Below, piece after piece: positions 31,131 to 39,077 of a DNA stretch of 52,786 nucleotides. A program made the position numbers and the translations under genes. The notes below the pieces were generated by a model that was not told where the DNA came from, searched no databases, and saw only the letters and a list, made by a program, of their open reading frames with translations. Every line of letters begins with the position of its first letter. Position 1 is the first letter of the stretch. This DNA comes from Candidatus Bathyarchaeota archaeon B24 (GTDB taxonomy: Archaea; Thermoproteota; CALKCG01; B24): the NCBI GenBank assembly GCA_001593865.1, contig LUCB01000009.1, positions 1 to 52,786 of the forward strand. Direction: 5' to 3'.

Positions 31131-33455
31131 ATGTTCTATGAAGCCGTAAGGCTGAGGGTTGAGCTGTGGCAGGCTTTGGCTCTGCTTTTAACGGCGAGCT
31201 CTCTTCCATGGCTAATGGGCTTGGGGGGAGCCGATGACGGAGGCCTAGGGTTCGTCTCGACCTCCGGTCTTCTGCCTCCTACGTTGAACTTAACCTTCAT
31301 CCAAGGCTTCCCCGTTGCCTATCAAAACGGTATGCCCCTCCCATCTTTCGAGCTACAGGAGTCGAGGCTATACCTGGACCTAGGGGGTTTATGGAAGGCT
31401 TTCTACGATGAAGGGGCTGACCACATGTTGAGCCTAGCGTCGAGAAGCCGTGATGTTTTGAATAGGCTTGAAAACCGAGGCTTTCACACCCTAGACTTCG
31501 ACGACTCATCCTGGGAGGATGAGGCTATACCCTGTAGCAACAACGTCAGGGGTGGACGGCATGAGGGATACCAGGGTGTGGTCTGGTATCGTAGAGTCTT
31601 CCATGTCCCGGAGACGTTTAAAGGTATGTTTGTTAAGCTCGTGTTTCAAGGCTGCAACTACATAGCCGATGTATGGGTTAACGGGGAGTACATGGGTTAT
31701 CATGAAGGCGGGTTCACACCCTTCGCCTTCGACGTGACAGAGCATCTCAACTACGGTGGGTTAAACCTGCTGGCGGTTAGGGTGGATAACGTGCCCTGGG
31801 AAACGGTGAAGACGATAGTCCCCTACAGGAGGTGCGACTGGTGGAACTACGGGGGTATATATAGGGAGGTGTACCTGGAGGCTTCACCCATGGTCCACGT
31901 GGTCAGAGCCGATGCGACGCCTGTTAAAGCCGAGGAGGGTTATGGGTTTAAGGTGAGGGTTATGGTCTACAATAGATGGGTGAGCACAGTTGAAGCCCGG
32001 CTTAGGCTCAGGGTTTTCGAGGCTGAGCTGTCTGAAAGCGATATGCTAACCCCCTTCTCAAGCCTGCTTATCAGGGGTGAGGGTGGAGGCCCGGCGGAGG
32101 TCTGCGAGACCCTGGTTGTAAAACCCGGAGACGTGGCTTTAGCCGAGGAGTTCCTACGCATCGAGAACCCTAAGTTTTGGAGCCCTGAGGAGCCGAACCT
32201 ATACGTGGTCGTAGCCGAGCTCAGCTCCCCCATGGGTGTGGATAGGTTCTCAACCCAGGTTGGGCTGAGGTTTTTAGAGAGGTCTGGTTTAAACGTTCTT
32301 TTAAACTGGGAGCCTCTCTTCCTGAAGGGGTTGGCTAGACACGAAGATTATCCCGGCACAGGTAGAACCGTTAAGCCTAGGGACATCCTAAGAGACCTCA
32401 GGCTCATCAAGAAAGCTGGGGCTAACTGGGTTAGAACGGCGCATTACCCAAACCACCCCCTAACCTACATATACACAGACAGGCTTGGGTTGGCGGTTTT
32501 AGAGGAGATCCCGGTTTACTGGTTCGACGAGGAAGCCTATGGGATTCAGCTTAGGAGGGGTGTGGCTAGACAAATGCTCATAGAGATGGTTTTAAGAGAC
32601 TACAACAGGCCATCCATACTCTTCTGGAGCCTCGGTAACGAGGGGGTTGGCTGTGATGCTAGAGCCGATTTTCTACGCGACCTATCCAAGACCCTTAGGC
32701 TTTTAGACGAAACGAGGCTTATCACGGAGGCTATGGTCTGGAACCCTTGGGATGACGCTTGGGTCCGCGGGGGCTTAGATCTTCCAAGCTTCAACCTGTA
32801 TTTCGGGGTCTTCTACGGCTCTGTTGAAGACCTAGATTACGCTTTAGAGGTTTTCCACATGTTAAACCCAGACACACCGATGCTCGTGACAGAGTTCGGA
32901 ATATGGTCTGGTGGAGATGTCGGAGAAATGGGTCAGGTCGAGTACTTTGAAGAGGCTTGGAAGAGAATAGCGTCTAAACCCTACGTGGTCGGGGTCTGCT
33001 GGTGGACGGCCTTCGACTACGACAGCATGTTGCAGTTCGACACTTTCGGAGCTGTCGACTGGAGTAGAACCTGCTTCAAACCCCTATACCATGCCATTAA
33101 GGAGGCTTATGAGGCCTCTAGACCTGTCGGCGTTGGGAGAGCCGGAGGCTGGGTAAACCGTATATTGTCTGGTTTAGCCGTGGCGGTCGTGGTGGCTGCT
33201 GCGGGCTTCATCTACCACGTAAGGGTTAAAGGCCTCTCCAGCTATGGAAGCCGCACCCAGCTGATTCTGATAGCTGGAGCCTACCTCATCCTAGGCGTCT
33301 TAAGCATATGTTTAAGCTGGCCGCTCTTCATAGCCTCCTCCTGGGTTAGACAGCTCTTGTTTGCCGCCTTGATCCTCCTAGCCTTAGGCATCTTATCCAT
33401 ACTGATAGGTGTCGTAACTTTCATATCTTGGGTGAGGTCTAGAAGGACGAAGTAA
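31131..33455 (+). CDS. GH2 family glycoside hydrolase with C-terminal membrane anchor
   Basis: 774 residues. Order: hydrophobic N-terminus (ALALLLTASSLPWLMGL), GH2 jelly-roll (GVVWYRRVFHVPETFKG, YIADVWVNGEYMGYHEGGF), Ig-like domain (FWSPEEPNLYVVVAEL), TIM barrel (LFLKGLARHEDYPGTGR, GANWVRTAHYPNHPL, ILFWSLGNEGVG with the acid/base Glu, PMLVTEFGIWSGG with the nucleophile). It fits beta-glucuronidase, beta-galactosidase or beta-mannosidase; specificity cannot be read. After the barrel come three hydrophobic helices (AVAVVVAAAGFIYHV, LILIAGAYLILGVLSICL, LLFAALILLALGILSILIGV), unusual for GH2, which would fix the enzyme on the outer face of the cell. Confidence 0.88.
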   Translation: MFYEAVRLRVELWQALALLLTASSLPWLMGLGGADDGGLGFVSTSGLLPPTLNLTFIQGFPVAYQNGMPLPSFELQESRLYLDLGGLWKAFYDEGADHMLSLASRSRDVLNRLENRGFHTLDFDDSSWEDEAIPCSNNVRGGRHEGYQGVVWYRRVFHVPETFKGMFVKLVFQGCNYIADVWVNGEYMGYHEGGFTPFAFDVTEHLNYGGLNLLAVRVDNVPWETVKTIVPYRRCDWWNYGGIYREVYLEASPMVHVVRADATPVKAEEGYGFKVRVMVYNRWVSTVEARLRLRVFEAELSESDMLTPFSSLLIRGEGGGPAEVCETLVVKPGDVALAEEFLRIENPKFWSPEEPNLYVVVAELSSPMGVDRFSTQVGLRFLERSGLNVLLNWEPLFLKGLARHEDYPGTGRTVKPRDILRDLRLIKKAGANWVRTAHYPNHPLTYIYTDRLGLAVLEEIPVYWFDEEAYGIQLRRGVARQMLIEMVLRDYNRPSILFWSLGNEGVGCDARADFLRDLSKTLRLLDETRLITEAMVWNPWDDAWVRGGLDLPSFNLYFGVFYGSVEDLDYALEVFHMLNPDTPMLVTEFGIWSGGDVGEMGQVEYFEEAWKRIASKPYVVGVCWWTAFDYDSMLQFDTFGAVDWSRTCFKPLYHAIKEAYEASRPVGVGRAGGWVNRILSGLAVAVVVAAAGFIYHVRVKGLSSYGSRTQLILIAGAYLILGVLSICLSWPLFIASSWVRQLLFAALILLALGILSILIGVVTFISWVRSRRTK

Positions 33456-33607
33456 ACGCCTCACCCTCTTACGGATGGGAATTCCAGGTTTAGCCACCCG
33501 ACTTCACGCCTGGCCGCAAAGCATGAGATGAACTCTTTAGCTGTTCTCGGTCTTTCACCGACAAGAGTCTAGCCGCTGAAGAGGTCTCGAGGGGGTTTCG
33601 GAGACGT

Positions 33608-33811
33608 CTAACGCCCGACGTTTATCGCGTATCTACCCGGTTCTTTGGCGCCTATCTTCTCGGCTAGGATGCTAGACTCCGGGTTGAATATCACCACAAG
33701 CCCGTTCCAGTTATCGGTCAGCGTCCTGGTCTTACAGACCGGGCATACGTCAGAGCCCCGCCGCGGAACCCTGAAGACCCTCTTACAGGTTCTACAAGCC
33801 ATCTCGCTCAA
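33608..33811 (-). CDS. spt4: Transcription elongation factor Spt4 (RpoE2)
   Basis: 67 residues. Zinc site ACRTCKRVF...DVCPVCKTRTLTDNWNGLV, then IFNPESSILAEKIGAKEPGRYAINV, the diagnostic Spt4 sequence. With Spt5 it clamps RNA polymerase for processive elongation. ATG overlaps the rpo7 stop by four bases, the arrangement conserved in many archaea. Confidence 0.95.
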   Translation of the reverse strand: MSEMACRTCKRVFRVPRRGSDVCPVCKTRTLTDNWNGLVVIFNPESSILAEKIGAKEPGRYAINVGR

Positions 33812-34377
33812 CCTTCCCCACCCCCGTGGAGCTTAGCCACCTCCTCCTTGATCCACTCGAGCTTACCTAGGAAGGGCTGCTTAGCCGTCACACCGATCTT
33901 CCCTATGCCTCCCCCGGTCTTAGGGAGGCTTACGGCCACGATCCTAACCCGGACTACGTCGCCCTTCCTGAGGAACCTCCCGGTCTGCCTGCCTACGAGG
34001 GCCTCCCTCTGCCTGTCGTAGGCGATGAAGTCGTCCATTATCTGCGACATGTGGAGCAGGGCGTCGACCGGGCCGAGCCTCACGAACGCTCCGAAGTCCT
34101 GAACGTCTACGACATCCCCCTCGACTATCTCCTGGAGAACAGGGTAGAACGTCAGAAGCGTGAACACAGCCCTATGGTAGGTCGCACCGTCTCCAGGGAT
34201 TATCTTACCCACAGGGTCTATCTTCACGTTGAGGACGTCGATCACATAGCCTAGGCTACTGTCCACGAGCCCCACATACTTCGACTTAAGCTCCTCCTCC
34301 GCGACCTCCTTAAGAGGTTTCCCAAACTTCTCAGGAGGAATACGGACTACATCCTCGACATCTACAAGTTTAAACAT
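33808..34377 (-). CDS. rpo7: DNA-directed RNA polymerase subunit Rpo7 (RpoE1)
   Basis: 189 residues: N-terminal RNP-like domain (DVEDVVRIPPEKFGKPL, SLGYVIDVLNVKIDPVGKIIPGDG) and S1 domain (EGDVVDVQDFGAFVRLGPVDALLHMSQI). It forms the stalk with Rpo4. The frame is open to TTG 34410, but that extra stretch falls in the predicted leader; ATG 34377 gives the family's usual MFKLVDVEDVVRIPPE start. TATA at 34431-34440 supports it. Confidence 0.95.
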   Translation of the reverse strand: MFKLVDVEDVVRIPPEKFGKPLKEVAEEELKSKYVGLVDSSLGYVIDVLNVKIDPVGKIIPGDGATYHRAVFTLLTFYPVLQEIVEGDVVDVQDFGAFVRLGPVDALLHMSQIMDDFIAYDRQREALVGRQTGRFLRKGDVVRVRIVAVSLPKTGGGIGKIGVTAKQPFLGKLEWIKEEVAKLHGGGEG

Positions 34378-34390
34378 GAAGATACACCGT

Positions 34391-34440
34391 CTTACCCGGG
34401 TAAGCTTCAAGTATTAGGAAAGGAGGGAGAATATAAATGT
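34391..34440 (-). promoter_or_regulatory. rpo7-spt4 promoter with a 14-bp palindrome in the leader
   Basis: On the minus strand ACATTTATAT (34431-34440) is a strong TATA box; transcription should begin near 34408. The leader then contains CTTACCCGGGTAAG (34391-34404), a perfect 14-base palindrome without spacer, about 14 bases upstream of the ATG. It could be an operator or an RNA hairpin that limits translation of polymerase subunits. Confidence 0.5.
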
Positions 34441-34490
34441 TAACAGAAAACGAGGTTAAACCGTCGGAAAGTTAGATAACCGGTGAAGTT

Positions 34491-35192
34491 CTAAAGCCAC
34501 ACCCCAGAACGTGGTTTCCCCCTGATCCTCTCCAACAAGGCCGGAAGCTCCGTTATCTGATCTATGATATAGCGCGCACCTGTCTCCCTTAAGGCTTTGA
34601 CGGAGCCGACCCCAGATGCGACGGCTATGGGAACTATGCCCGATGCTAAAGCAGCCTTGACGTCTATCGGGCTGTCCCCGACCATGACCGCCGTCCTCCT
34701 ATCGACCCCAAGCCTCGAAAGCGCATACTCGATAGGCTTCGGGTCTGGCTTCATAGAGCCCACGTGGTCCCTCGTCACGACGAGGTGGAAGAAACCGTCT
34801 AGCCTAAGCTTAGACAAGGTGAGCTTCGTAGGCTTCGACCCGTTGTTCGTTATAAGGGCGAGCTTTAAACCCATAGACCTTAGGCGTTTAAGCGTCTCGT
34901 AGACTCCTTCGACGGGCTCCGCTTCTAAAGCAGCCTCGACCTCGTATCTCTCGGCGACCCTGAGACTTAGCCTAAGAAGCCTCTCGTATTCCTCGGGTAT
35001 GCCTCTCGTCTTCAAGTAGCGTTCGACCTGTCGGAGGTTCTCGTATAGGCTACGTTTAGGCTCTAGTATACGACGCGGTACGCCGTTGGCCTCGAGCAGC
35101 CGGAAGACCTCCATCTTAGCCTCGGTATACCGGTATCTAAGCTTAACCACCGTCCCGTCTAGGTCGAGGAGCACCGCTTTAACCGTCAACAC
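34491..35192 (-). CDS. HAD-superfamily phosphatase (phosphoglycolate phosphatase-like)
   Basis: About 234 residues. Motif I DLDGTVV, motif II ALITNNGSK, the motif III lysine in GSMKPDPKP, motif IV VMVGDSPIDVKAAL. The helical cap between residues 15 and 100 is of the C1 type found in phosphoglycolate phosphatases and beta-phosphoglucomutases. Substrate unknown. The frame is open to 35231, but that part holds two AT-rich TATA-like boxes; GTG 35192 or TTG 35189, just before the HAD core, is the more likely start. Divergent from trm5. Confidence 0.85.
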   Translation of the reverse strand: MLTVKAVLLDLDGTVVKLRYRYTEAKMEVFRLLEANGVPRRILEPKRSLYENLRQVERYLKTRGIPEEYERLLRLSLRVAERYEVEAALEAEPVEGVYETLKRLRSMGLKLALITNNGSKPTKLTLSKLRLDGFFHLVVTRDHVGSMKPDPKPIEYALSRLGVDRRTAVMVGDSPIDVKAALASGIVPIAVASGVGSVKALRETGARYIIDQITELPALLERIRGKPRSGVWL

Positions 35193-35236
35193 GACCGAAT
35201 ATTTTAGATGCCGGTTAAAATATTTGTTCACCTGGC

Positions 35237-36109
35237 TTGGGTAGACGTTTTAGGCTGATGGACAAGGTCTACGGGAAGGTGCTTCCCGGCTGCGTCAACC
35301 GGTTTAGGGGCTTAGACGTGGTAGGGGATATAGCGGTGATAAAGGTCCCTGAGGAGGCTGAGCCCTACAGGTTCGAGGTGGCTAGGGAGCTTCTGAAACA
35401 CCTACCGTCGGTCAGGGTGGTCTTGAGACAAGTCTCCCCCACGTCGGGGCTTTACAGGGTGAGAGGCTTAGAATGGCTCGCCGGCGAGAGGCGGACGACG
35501 ACCGTCCATAGGGAGCATGGATGCGTCTTCAAGGTAGACCTAGCTAAAGTCTACTTCTCGCCTAGGCTTCTCTACGAGAGGCTCAGGATAGCAAAGCTCG
35601 TCGAGCCCGGGGAGGTCGTGGTCAACATGTTCGCCGGTGTCGGTTGCTTCTCGATAGTGATAGCCAGGCTTAGACCGGTCTCTAAGGTCTACTCGATAGA
35701 TGTCAACCCCGAGGCCTACAGGCTTATGGTCGAGAATATTAGGCTTAACAAGGTCGAACAAGTGGTCGAGCCGATACTCGGAGACTCGAAAACGGTCGTC
35801 GAGTCTAGGCTCAGAGGCGTCGCGGATAGGGTTCTCATGCCCCTACCTGAGCTGGCGTATGAGTATCTACCGTCGGCCGTGACGTGTTTGAAACCCACCG
35901 GAGGGTGGATACACTACTACGACTTCGTCAAAGCCGGTAAAGGCGAAGACCCGGAGGCTAAGGCCGTTCAAAAGGTTTCAGGTAGGCTACTTGGTTTAAA
36001 CCGCCCCTGGAGCATAGCGTATAGCAGAGTCGTCAGGACGGTTGCCGCCCGGACCTACCAGGTCGTACTAGACATACGCATCGGGGCGCACGGGGACATG
36101 AAAAGTTAA
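35237..36109 (+). CDS. Trm5/TYW2-family tRNA (guanine-37) methyltransferase
   Basis: 290 residues. RVVLRQVSPTSGLYRVRGLEW and the VYFSPRLLYERLRIAKLV region are the conserved middle domain; the SAM site is VVNMFAGVGCFSIVIA with IDVNPEA as the acidic ribose-binding loop; the catalytic loop VLMPLPELA stands where Trm5 usually has N(L/P)P. Members methylate N1 of G37 or make wyosine precursors, and archaeal paralogues (Trm5a, Trm5b, Trm5c, Taw2) are hard to separate by eye. The start is TTG 35237 or ATG 35258. Confidence 0.85.
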   Translation: MGRRFRLMDKVYGKVLPGCVNRFRGLDVVGDIAVIKVPEEAEPYRFEVARELLKHLPSVRVVLRQVSPTSGLYRVRGLEWLAGERRTTTVHREHGCVFKVDLAKVYFSPRLLYERLRIAKLVEPGEVVVNMFAGVGCFSIVIARLRPVSKVYSIDVNPEAYRLMVENIRLNKVEQVVEPILGDSKTVVESRLRGVADRVLMPLPELAYEYLPSAVTCLKPTGGWIHYYDFVKAGKGEDPEAKAVQKVSGRLLGLNRPWSIAYSRVVRTVAARTYQVVLDIRIGAHGDMKS

Positions 36110-36253
36110 GCCGCACCGCATATCCCGGAGCCTTACGGCTAAGGTTCTTATAGCCCCACGACCTCCAATTTAAACGGGGCTCTACCTTGAGGATAGGTAG
36201 GATAAAGTCCAGGATCCCCTACGTCGGTAGGATAGATGCTAGGGGTGCCCTAG

Positions 36254-36664
36254 TTGGTGGTGAGGCTAAGGCTAAGGGTCGAAAGGGGAGAGGTCGTTAA
36301 AGAGGTTCTAGCCCTGGTCAACAGCGGCTACGAAGCCGACACACCGCAGCTTCTGATCCCGACCGGTCTGGCTAGGGAGCTATCACTATGGCCTCCACCC
36401 CCGGACGCCTTGGAAACCGTGTTCAACACAGCCGGAGGTCCTTTGAAGGTCTGGGTCGTGAGGCGGGCCGCGAGGGTTATGGTGGCGGCTGAGGACGTAC
36501 GTTCGAGGAAGGTCGAAGCAGACATAGTTATCTCGCACCTAGCAGACGAGCCGCTTATAAGCGACAAACTGACCGGGGCCCTTGAGGTGGCGCTCGAGGA
36601 CGTGGCTGAGGGCCTGTGGAGGTTTAGATGGGAGCCTAAGGAGAAGGCTAGGAAAACCGTGTAA
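36254..36664 (+). CDS. Retropepsin-like protein lacking the catalytic Asp
   Basis: 136 residues. LALVNSGYEADTPQLLIPTGLARELSLWPP has the shape of a retroviral-type aspartic protease flap and active-site strand, but where such proteins read D-(T/S)-G this has N-S-G, so peptidase activity is doubtful. The rest (RVMVAAEDVRSRKVEADIVI, LISDKLTGALEVALEDV) agrees with the beta-barrel plus helix. Archaeal genomes contain many such small proteins of unknown role. TTG start. The 145 bases upstream contain only a dubious 37-codon frame. Confidence 0.55.
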   Translation: MVVRLRLRVERGEVVKEVLALVNSGYEADTPQLLIPTGLARELSLWPPPPDALETVFNTAGGPLKVWVVRRAARVMVAAEDVRSRKVEADIVISHLADEPLISDKLTGALEVALEDVAEGLWRFRWEPKEKARKTV

Positions 36665-36784
36665 CCCGGTGGCCGCTAGGCTTAGAAAGCCGGTCGACGC
36701 CGCTGTCGAGAGCTTATAGGATGCATCGAAGCCTGTGAAGACATAAAACGTTAAACCGTTTCACATATCTCGGAGGCGTATGGT

Positions 36785-37597
36785 TTGAAGAAGGGTATGT
36801 GCTTCACCCCCCTAGACGGTTTGAGCCTTGAGGATTCCCTGAAGGTCTACGGCGACGCGGGGTTCGACGGGGTCGAGCTCGCGTTCGATAAAGGCTATTT
36901 AACCATAGACAGCGACGTCGACCATATAAGGCGTATACGAAGAGCGGTGGAGTCGGCTGGGCTCGAGGTAGCCAGCGTGATGGCAGGTCCGGTCCTGAAC
37001 TGGAGGATGCCTATAACCCACCCGGACGAGGCTGTCAGACGGAGGTCGGTCGAGGGGTTCAAGAAGGCTTTAGAGGTTACAGCCAAGCTAGGAGCAGACG
37101 TTTTGCTGATGGTTCCCGGAGCCGTGACCGAGGAGACGGGGTACGAGGAAGCTCTGGAGAGGTCTAGGGAAGCTGTAGAGGAGATAGCGGCTAAGGCCGA
37201 AGAGGTCGAGGTCTACCTCGCGGTCGAGAACGTGGCTAACAGGTTTCTCCTCAGCCCCCTGGAGATGAGGAGCTTCATAGACTCCTTCGCGAACCGATGG
37301 GTCGGAATGTACCTAGACGTGGGGAACATCCTATACTGCAGAGCCGGGTATCCGTGGGACTGGATCAGGATCATGGGTCGCCGTATTAAGAGGGTTCACG
37401 TGAAAGACTGCACCCGGGACGGTAGGATCACGTATCTGCTCGAGGGAGACGTAGACTGGAGACGGGTGGTCGAAGCCCTCAGAGACGTAGGCTACGACAG
37501 CTATCTAACGGCGGAGCTCCCGCTGTATAGACGACATCCCAAGAGAATGCTCGAGAGGACCGTTAAGGACCTAGAAGCCATAATATCGTGCCGGTAG
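36785..37597 (+). CDS. Xylose isomerase-like TIM barrel sugar isomerase/epimerase
   Basis: 270 residues of the AP-endonuclease-2/xylose-isomerase-like barrel: AGFDGVELAFDKG, LGADVLLMVPGAV, VYLAVENVANRFLLSP (metal Glu), VGMYLDVGNILYCRAGYPW (metal Asp), IKRVHVKDC (metal His), and YDSYLTAELPLYRRHP (Glu). The metal site is intact. Relatives include L-ribulose-5-phosphate 3-epimerases and inositol enzymes; the substrate is not deducible. Stand-alone gene with TTG 36785 or the ATG five codons in. Confidence 0.8.
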   Translation: MKKGMCFTPLDGLSLEDSLKVYGDAGFDGVELAFDKGYLTIDSDVDHIRRIRRAVESAGLEVASVMAGPVLNWRMPITHPDEAVRRRSVEGFKKALEVTAKLGADVLLMVPGAVTEETGYEEALERSREAVEEIAAKAEEVEVYLAVENVANRFLLSPLEMRSFIDSFANRWVGMYLDVGNILYCRAGYPWDWIRIMGRRIKRVHVKDCTRDGRITYLLEGDVDWRRVVEALRDVGYDSYLTAELPLYRRHPKRMLERTVKDLEAIISCR

Positions 37598-37755
37598 AGC
37601 GGCTAAACCCATTCGACGGTCTACGGGTGTCGAGGCTTTCCAAGCCGTTCATGGGAGGCTCACGGCAGACCTTCTTCCCATGGTTTTCATCTAATGGTTT
37701 ATAGCCCGTCCACCGGATGCTCCATGAAAAAACTGTTTCCTCGGTAAGATATATA

Positions 37756-38184
37756 ATGATGGGGTTATTTGGATCTACCGTCATGGGCCCGTTCGCGATG
37801 TTCATAGCCTTACCGCCCGCCTACATGGTTCTGATGGCGGTTATCGTGTGGTTCATATCTTCGATACCCGTGTACCTGGCGGCTAAGATGGTAGCAGGAA
37901 GCAGAGCTTCGATCGGTAAGGCCATGATAGCCACCCTCGTGGGCCCGATAGTGTTCGGCCTGACCCTGGCTCTGTCCAACTCGCTGTTCGGGCTTCTCTT
38001 CGGGTTCTTCACCCCGGTCATAGCGCTCATAGCGGCTTTTCTGATGTGGGTCGCGACCTACAAGGTCGTGTTCGACGTAGGCTGGCTAGGGGGGTTTGCG
38101 ATAGCCCTACTATCCGCCGCGTTATTCATAGTGCTCATGACGCTACTGACCCTGCTGGCGCACATGACGTTCATAGCCGTATAG
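37756..38184 (+). CDS. Four-helix integral membrane protein, unknown
   Basis: About 142 residues with four hydrophobic segments (FIALPPAYMVLMAVIVWFIS, MIATLVGPIVFGLTLALSN, FFTPVIALIAAFLMWVATY, FAIALLSAALFIVLMTLLTL) and short loops. No conserved polar residue in the helices that would suggest transport. The frame opens at 37717, but ATG 37756 directly before the first membrane segment is a natural start. Function unknown. Confidence 0.6.
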   Translation: MMGLFGSTVMGPFAMFIALPPAYMVLMAVIVWFISSIPVYLAAKMVAGSRASIGKAMIATLVGPIVFGLTLALSNSLFGLLFGFFTPVIALIAAFLMWVATYKVVFDVGWLGGFAIALLSAALFIVLMTLLTLLAHMTFIAV

Positions 38185-38189
38185 AAGGA

Positions 38190-38522
38190 TTAACGGGTTA
38201 GAAGCCTAGCTAGAATGTAGACGATAAGCCCCACGGCGAGCCCAACGGCTACGGAGTCGAACGTGAAGAACCCAGCCGCTAACACATCCTCCTCGCTAGA
38301 GATGTCGAACGTGATGAGGCCGGCTTCGCGTTTCTCGCATTCTTCGGAGACCGATACGTTCTTAGACGTCAGTTCCCCCGATATGTTCTTGGACGTGGGT
38401 TCTGAGGCAGGTTGCCCGGTGTAGAGGCGGGTGGTCATCTGCAGGACGTTTACGAGCATGAGAGCTAGCACGACGCCTAGAACCAGGCTCGCCGCGTACC
38501 TCTTAACCACGGTCTTAGACAT
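38190..38522 (-). CDS. Small membrane protein with an external Ser/Thr-rich loop, unknown
   Basis: 110 residues: helix SLVLGVVLALMLVNVLQMTT, a polar Asn/Ser/Thr-rich middle (EPTSKNISGELTSKNVSVSE with three N-x-S/T sequons) and a C-terminal helix VAVGLAVGLIVYILARLL. The middle would be outside and glycosylatable. It lies 40 bases after the membrane-bound regulator gene on the same strand, so the two may be an operon. Confidence 0.6.
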   Translation of the reverse strand: MSKTVVKRYAASLVLGVVLALMLVNVLQMTTRLYTGQPASEPTSKNISGELTSKNVSVSEECEKREAGLITFDISSEEDVLAAGFFTFDSVAVGLAVGLIVYILARLLTR

Positions 38523-38562
38523 CTAAACCACCTTACGGATGCGTAGTAGATAATTCTAACTT

Positions 38563-39015
38563 TTAGAACGGCTTCCGCTTCCATATACGGATGGTCTCGT
38601 ACCAGAAGATTATCGAGGCGGCGGAGGCTATCACCAGGGCCGTCAGGTTGAGCCTACCGGCCGCGAATAGCAGTTGATGTAGAGCGATCGTCGTGAAGAA
38701 GCTTGCGTAGAAGAGGTACCTCGGAAGGGCTAACCCCAGGAAGTTCACGAATAGACCGAGTATCCCCACGTCCACCTTCCGGACGACTATATACCTACCG
38801 TACCGGTCTTTACCGACGAGACCCAGCGACTCAAGCTTCTCGAGGTGGTGGAACGCGAGGCTGGGGCTGGAGAACCCCAGCGCCCTCTGAACCTCTCTGA
38901 CGCCTACGCCTCGTCTAACCTTGAGGAGGTGCATGTATACCTGTAGGGTTTTACCCCTAAGCTGGTACTCGATCTTCTTCAGGTCAGGCTCGGGTTTAGC
39001 GGTTTTCTCAGGCAA
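38563..39015 (-). CDS. Winged-helix regulator with a C-terminal membrane domain
   Basis: 150 residues. Residues about 15-75 are an ArsR/MarR-like winged helix (GKTLQVYMHLLKVRRGVGVREVQRAL, SSPSLAFHHLEKLESLGLV, wing DRYGRYIVVR). From residue 80 there are two or three hydrophobic segments (LFVNFLGLALPRYLFYASFF, ALVIASAASIIFWYETIRI). A DNA-binding domain tethered to the membrane suggests direct sensing of an envelope or lipid signal. ATG 39015; the partner may be the small membrane protein downstream. Confidence 0.75.
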   Translation of the reverse strand: MPEKTAKPEPDLKKIEYQLRGKTLQVYMHLLKVRRGVGVREVQRALGFSSPSLAFHHLEKLESLGLVGKDRYGRYIVVRKVDVGILGLFVNFLGLALPRYLFYASFFTTIALHQLLFAAGRLNLTALVIASAASIIFWYETIRIWKRKPF

Positions 39016-39077
39016 ACCTCATCAGCGGTTTAACACTATATAAAGGTGCGAGTTAAACCTTAATGCTCTGAGCCGGG

